From NCBI RefSeq assembly GCF_007995215.1, contig NZ_VCDK01000003.1, positions 620,001-684,000 on the forward strand: 64,000 bases of DNA, in the 5' to 3' direction. The DNA comes from Shimia ponticola. GTDB taxonomy: Bacteria; Pseudomonadota; Alphaproteobacteria; Rhodobacterales; Rhodobacteraceae. Below, one piece after another: positions 60,532-64,000 of the stretch. The notes beneath the pieces were generated by a model. The model ran no database searches. It saw only the letters and a list, made by a program, of their open reading frames with translations, and had not been told where the DNA came from. Within the stretch, counting starts at the first letter, position 1. Every line of letters starts with the position of its first letter. A program made the position numbers and the translations under genes.

Positions 60532-63500
60532 ATGATTGAGAAACTGAATATTAGACCGTCTAAGCACCTGATATCTGTCCTATTTTTATGGATGTCTTGC
60601 TTTTCAGCTGCAGCACAAGAGACAACCCAAGACCCGCTCATTATCCCGTTCACTCCGGGACCGCCGATGATGGAATATTGGCCGGACGGACAGAGATCCG
60701 GCTTTTTCATTGAGCTTTCGCAGGAGATTGCAAAAGAGATCGGCGTTGATATCGAGTTTCGGGATTACCCGTCACCGGCCGATGTCGTGGCTGCCATGGT
60801 TGCGGGTGAAGCACATATGCTGGCGGGCACTACGCGGCGCGGAGTGTTGCGCAGGTCTACGGTATTCTCGGAGCCGGTCGCGCGCGAAGAAATGCGTTTG
60901 GCGGTGTTAGCGGAACGCGCCGACGAATTCTCCGAAGGCACTTACGCGAACATGCGCATTGGGATTGTCAGAGCCGTGTCAGGTTCTGCGGAAGTCACCG
61001 ATCTTGAACAAGTTGAACCGGTCGAGTTCGTTACCACGCCAGCGGCGGAAATGGGCCTTTTGCTTGGGCAGGTCGATGGGCTGTTGGTGCCTAATGCAGC
61101 CGTTTACGACATCGCGCGCAAGTCCGGTACAGATGGTCGCATCCGTTTCGTAGGCGATCCCATCCGCAGTTTTGAACGTGTGGTCGCGCTTCACGAAAGC
61201 CGAGCAGATTTGATGCCTGCCATCAATGATGCCATCGCGCGGATAGAGGCAGACGGTCGGCTAGAGGCTCTGCGACAGCAGTACGGCATCACAGTTCCGC
61301 CGCCACCGCCGGATGTGTTGACAGTCGGCGTGGCACACTTGCCGCCTTATATAATGACCAAGAATGTCGATGAGGTGTCTGGTTATTTTGTCGAAGTATT
61401 TGAAGGGATCGCAGAACGCGCTGGTCTAACCTACCAGTATAAAGAGATCCCTCTGCAGGATTATCTGCGCGGTCCAAATGCGGCGGGCGTCGATATCATC
61501 CCAGCGTCACCGACCAGCGAAACCGCGGTGGACACAATGGATTTCTCGACGCTTATCCACCGCGAGACGATAAGCATCGCTTTTTCTGCTGATGATGATC
61601 GCACCTCTATCAGCGCTGAAGACTTGGTAGATCTGAGGATCGGACTGGTTGACACCAGCATCACGAGAGAATTTGCGAGAGTTGCAGGCATCAAAGATCC
61701 AGTTGTCTATGATGGTTTGAAGGACATTTTTGATGCCTTGGAAGCAGGTGAAGTGGACGGCTTGTTTGCCCCCACTGCGACCCTCAAAACAAAGCTGAAA
61801 GCGCGCGGATTAGACGAAGAGTTTCAGGTTTCTGACCAGCCTATCCTCACCTTCGATGCCGCCGTTGGGCTGCGCCCGGGCCTTGGTGTCATCCGCGATC
61901 AGTTGGACGTCGTCATTCCCGGTTTTCTGTTTTCAGAGGAATTTGATGGGATACGCGATAAGTATTTTGGTGAGCCGGTTTTCTGGACGGAGGAACGAAT
62001 AAACCGTTTCCTTTACCTCGGTCTTGGTTCGCTGCTGCTAGGGCTTGGGGCAATCGGAGGTCTCTGGTTGCGCGGTCGTGCGCTCAAGTCCGCGCGAAAT
62101 GAAATCAGAACAATCTTTGACGCTGCGACCAGCGGCATCATTGGGCTGGATGAAAAAGGCTCGGTCATACGGATCAATGCTCAGGCGCGCAAAATGCTTG
62201 GCCTGTCAGCTTCGGTGCCATTCAAATACCCAAGGCCCCTCAAATTCCTTGATGTTGAAAAACTGTCTTTCTTAGATGCCAGCGGTGATCCAATCGGCCG
62301 TGCCATTGATGGCGAAGACTTAGAGTCAGAGATCGTATTGCTTGATCATGGCACAGGTGCAGACAACCGGAGCTATGTCCGTGTCTCAAGCGGGAAAACA
62401 ACGAATGATACCCGTTCGATAGACAGCATCAAAACCGTTATTGTCTTGGATGATGTGTCCAACGAAGAGCGCAACCGTCAGGTTGTTGAAAGAAAAGGCC
62501 GCCTAGACGCTTTGGGCCAGCTTACCGGTGGCATCGCCCATGATTTCAACAATCTGCTAGCGTCACAGCTCATGGCCCTCGAGGCCGCATCAGAAACAAA
62601 AGACGATGCAACTCGAGCCGCGATGCTGAAACTATCCATGGATTCGATCATCCGCGGACGCACTTTGACGACACGGCTATTGTCCTTTGCACGCAAGCAA
62701 CCGGGCACCGCATCGTCACAAAACACCGCAAAAATCCTAAAGGATTTTGAAACCTTGGTTCGCCCTCTTTTGGAGAAGAAGGTCTCACTCGCGTTCACCA
62801 AAATCGACGAGGACCTCTTTCAGTTTTGCGACCCCGCGCAGCTTGAAACAGCGCTGATGAATTGCGTTCTGAACAGCAGAGACGCGATTCTGCGCGGGGG
62901 CCAAGGGTCAAAAATCACGATATCTGCCCGCTCGGTGGATTGTGCCGCTACAGGCTCTTGGCAGGACGATCAAAGCAACGGGAAAACCGCTCGGTGTGTC
63001 GAATTCGCAATCACCGATGATGGGCCGGGCATGAATGCCGAAACGTTGGCCCGTTGCACAGATCCGTTTTTTACCACCAAAAGCACAAACTCTGGGACCG
63101 GTTTGGGGCTGGCGATGGTGTTTGGTTTCGCGCGGCAAAGCGGAGGCAGCCTGAGAATCTACTCAGAAGTAGGCGTCGGCACCACGGTTCAGATCCTTGT
63201 CCCACGTGGCACCGATAATGGCGGCAAGGAACAACCCGTTGAGATTGGGCGTTTGCCGCTGGGCAATGGCGAGACCATCCTTGCTGTGGACGACGAGGGA
63301 ATACTGTTGGAGTTGGTCAAGACGGCATTGGAGGAACTCTCCTACAACGTCGTCACCGCTAAAAGCGGTGACGAGGCATACGAGCGCATACAATCGGGCC
63401 AAAGCTTTGACCTGCTCTTGACGGATGTGATCATGCCGGGCGCACTTGATGGGTTTGAATTGGCCAAACGGACTCGCGAATTGTTGCCTGACAAACCGGT

Positions 63501-63636
63501 GATCTACATGTCTGGCTACTCGGGGTTCACAAAGGACGAAATGGGGACTGTGACGGCGCCGATGATACAAAAACCCGCCACAAGGACCGAAATTGCCGAA
63601 ATACTTAGCAAAACTCTTAAACATGGTGTATCCTGA
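60532..63636 (+). CDS. Hybrid sensor histidine kinase with two solute-binding sensor domains
   Basis: A 1034-aa BvgS-like kinase. Order: signal/first membrane segment (to about 29), two family-3 solute-binding domains in the periplasm (about 35-255 and 260-485), membrane segment (FLYLGLGSLLLGLGAIGG, about 490-508), PAS-like domain (520-640), HisKA with phospho-acceptor H670 (GGIAHDFNNLL), HATPase (NSGTGLGLAMVFG) and a receiver with D965 (LLLTDVIMPGALDG). It senses a small solute such as an amino acid or organic acid, and may pass phosphate to the response regulator that follows. GGAAAG lies before the ATG. The ligand is unknown; codon use is a little more AT-rich than in the neighbours. Confidence 0.92.
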   Translation: MIEKLNIRPSKHLISVLFLWMSCFSAAAQETTQDPLIIPFTPGPPMMEYWPDGQRSGFFIELSQEIAKEIGVDIEFRDYPSPADVVAAMVAGEAHMLAGTTRRGVLRRSTVFSEPVAREEMRLAVLAERADEFSEGTYANMRIGIVRAVSGSAEVTDLEQVEPVEFVTTPAAEMGLLLGQVDGLLVPNAAVYDIARKSGTDGRIRFVGDPIRSFERVVALHESRADLMPAINDAIARIEADGRLEALRQQYGITVPPPPPDVLTVGVAHLPPYIMTKNVDEVSGYFVEVFEGIAERAGLTYQYKEIPLQDYLRGPNAAGVDIIPASPTSETAVDTMDFSTLIHRETISIAFSADDDRTSISAEDLVDLRIGLVDTSITREFARVAGIKDPVVYDGLKDIFDALEAGEVDGLFAPTATLKTKLKARGLDEEFQVSDQPILTFDAAVGLRPGLGVIRDQLDVVIPGFLFSEEFDGIRDKYFGEPVFWTEERINRFLYLGLGSLLLGLGAIGGLWLRGRALKSARNEIRTIFDAATSGIIGLDEKGSVIRINAQARKMLGLSASVPFKYPRPLKFLDVEKLSFLDASGDPIGRAIDGEDLESEIVLLDHGTGADNRSYVRVSSGKTTNDTRSIDSIKTVIVLDDVSNEERNRQVVERKGRLDALGQLTGGIAHDFNNLLASQLMALEAASETKDDATRAAMLKLSMDSIIRGRTLTTRLLSFARKQPGTASSQNTAKILKDFETLVRPLLEKKVSLAFTKIDEDLFQFCDPAQLETALMNCVLNSRDAILRGGQGSKITISARSVDCAATGSWQDDQSNGKTARCVEFAITDDGPGMNAETLARCTDPFFTTKSTNSGTGLGLAMVFGFARQSGGSLRIYSEVGVGTTVQILVPRGTDNGGKEQPVEIGRLPLGNGETILAVDDEGILLELVKTALEELSYNVVTAKSGDEAYERIQSGQSFDLLLTDVIMPGALDGFELAKRTRELLPDKPVIYMSGYSGFTKDEMGTVTAPMIQKPATRTEIAEILSKTLKHGVS

Positions 63637-63727
63637 CATGGTGAAAGTAGTACGTAAGCGGTTGGAAACGAGACGAGAGTTTGTTAAGGCGTCCTCCGCC
63701 AGCCGAGAACAAGAGGAGTGACGACCG

Positions 63728-64000
63728 ATGGTCACTGCGCCTATGGGAAAAGGTGAGACCATCCTTGTCGTCGACGACGAGGAAATGCTGCTATCGCTTC
63801 TGCAGCAGGGTCTGGAGTCAATCGGTTACAAAGTCATCACCGCAAAAGATGGCGAAGAAGCCTTTGAGATAATCAAGAAGGGCATACACTTCGACCTGCT
63901 CTTGACCGACATCATGATGCCCGGAGCGATCGACGGCTTTCACTTGGCCAACATTTTGCGCTCGATCGATCCGAACAAACCGGTAGTCTACATCTCGGCC
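63728..64000 (+). CDS. Response regulator receiver protein (3' end beyond window)
   Basis: The frame starts at ATG 63728 with AGGAG upstream and runs open to the window edge (91 codons). It is a CheY-like receiver: ETILVVDDEEMLL with the acidic pair D16-D17 and phospho-acceptor D61 in LLLTDIMMPGAIDG. It closely resembles the receiver of the preceding kinase. Whether an output domain follows cannot be seen. It is probably the direct partner of that kinase. Confidence 0.85.
   Translation, partial: MVTAPMGKGETILVVDDEEMLLSLLQQGLESIGYKVITAKDGEEAFEIIKKGIHFDLLLTDIMMPGAIDGFHLANILRSIDPNKPVVYISA

Overview
The window looks like chromosomal DNA of a marine alphaproteobacterium of the Roseobacter group (Rhodobacterales). 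Evidence for this is the moderately high GC content, dense short-overlap operons, an intact heterotetrameric sarcosine oxidase operon, a ccmI-ruvX-DUF1289 string, an Atm1-type exporter, DUF2783 and the general protein style. This is inferred from gene content; no species can be named from the sequence alone. I see no rRNA, tRNA, CRISPR array, insertion sequence or prophage.

Layout. 1-12.5 kb is mostly housekeeping and envelope: bamB (cut by the window edge) with a YfgM-like gene, an RND efflux adaptor and pump, an Atm1-like ABC exporter with a LysM protein, a LOG-family hydrolase, a host-attachment-type protein and iron superoxide dismutase. 12.7-16 kb carries two family-2-like glycosyltransferases and a sulfotransferase, probably a sulfated-glycan unit. 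16-21.4 kb is the sarcosine oxidase operon soxB-(50-aa membrane protein)-soxD-soxA-soxG. 21.5-25.3 kb holds ccmI, ruvX, DUF1289, a PhyH-like oxygenase and dusA. 25.5-28 kb pairs an aldehyde dehydrogenase with an M19-like protein that lacks several metal ligands. 28-33.5 kb has a MATE pump, a LysR regulator and a run of small membrane proteins plus a P-loop protein.

33.6-38 kb starts with a clear cobalamin riboswitch ahead of an unknown 103-aa protein and a BtuF-like protein without a signal peptide. An MFS transporter with a His-rich tail and an ArsP/YraQ-type permease with a Cys-rich N-terminus follow, divergently transcribed. 38-44.6 kb is the most unusual locus: an ABC protein with degenerate catalytic motifs and an HlyD-like adaptor, divergent from a membrane-anchored DUF3131 protein and an exported protein of unknown family. 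I regard it as the best candidate for an undescribed envelope or polysaccharide system.

44.6-54.8 kb is a family-5 (peptide/opine-type) ABC importer with two tandem binding proteins. Its fused double ATPase is transcribed divergently, just ahead of ltnD-otnK-otnC (four-carbon acid sugar catabolism). 54.8-60.4 kb is a homogentisate locus: MarR regulator, hmgA, fumarylacetoacetase-like gene, an MBL-fold protein with a broken metal motif, an MhaA-like flavin hydroxylase and a DUF2783 protein that may be its coupling partner. 60.5 kb to the end encodes a hybrid sensor kinase with two solute-binding sensor domains and the start of a stand-alone response regulator.
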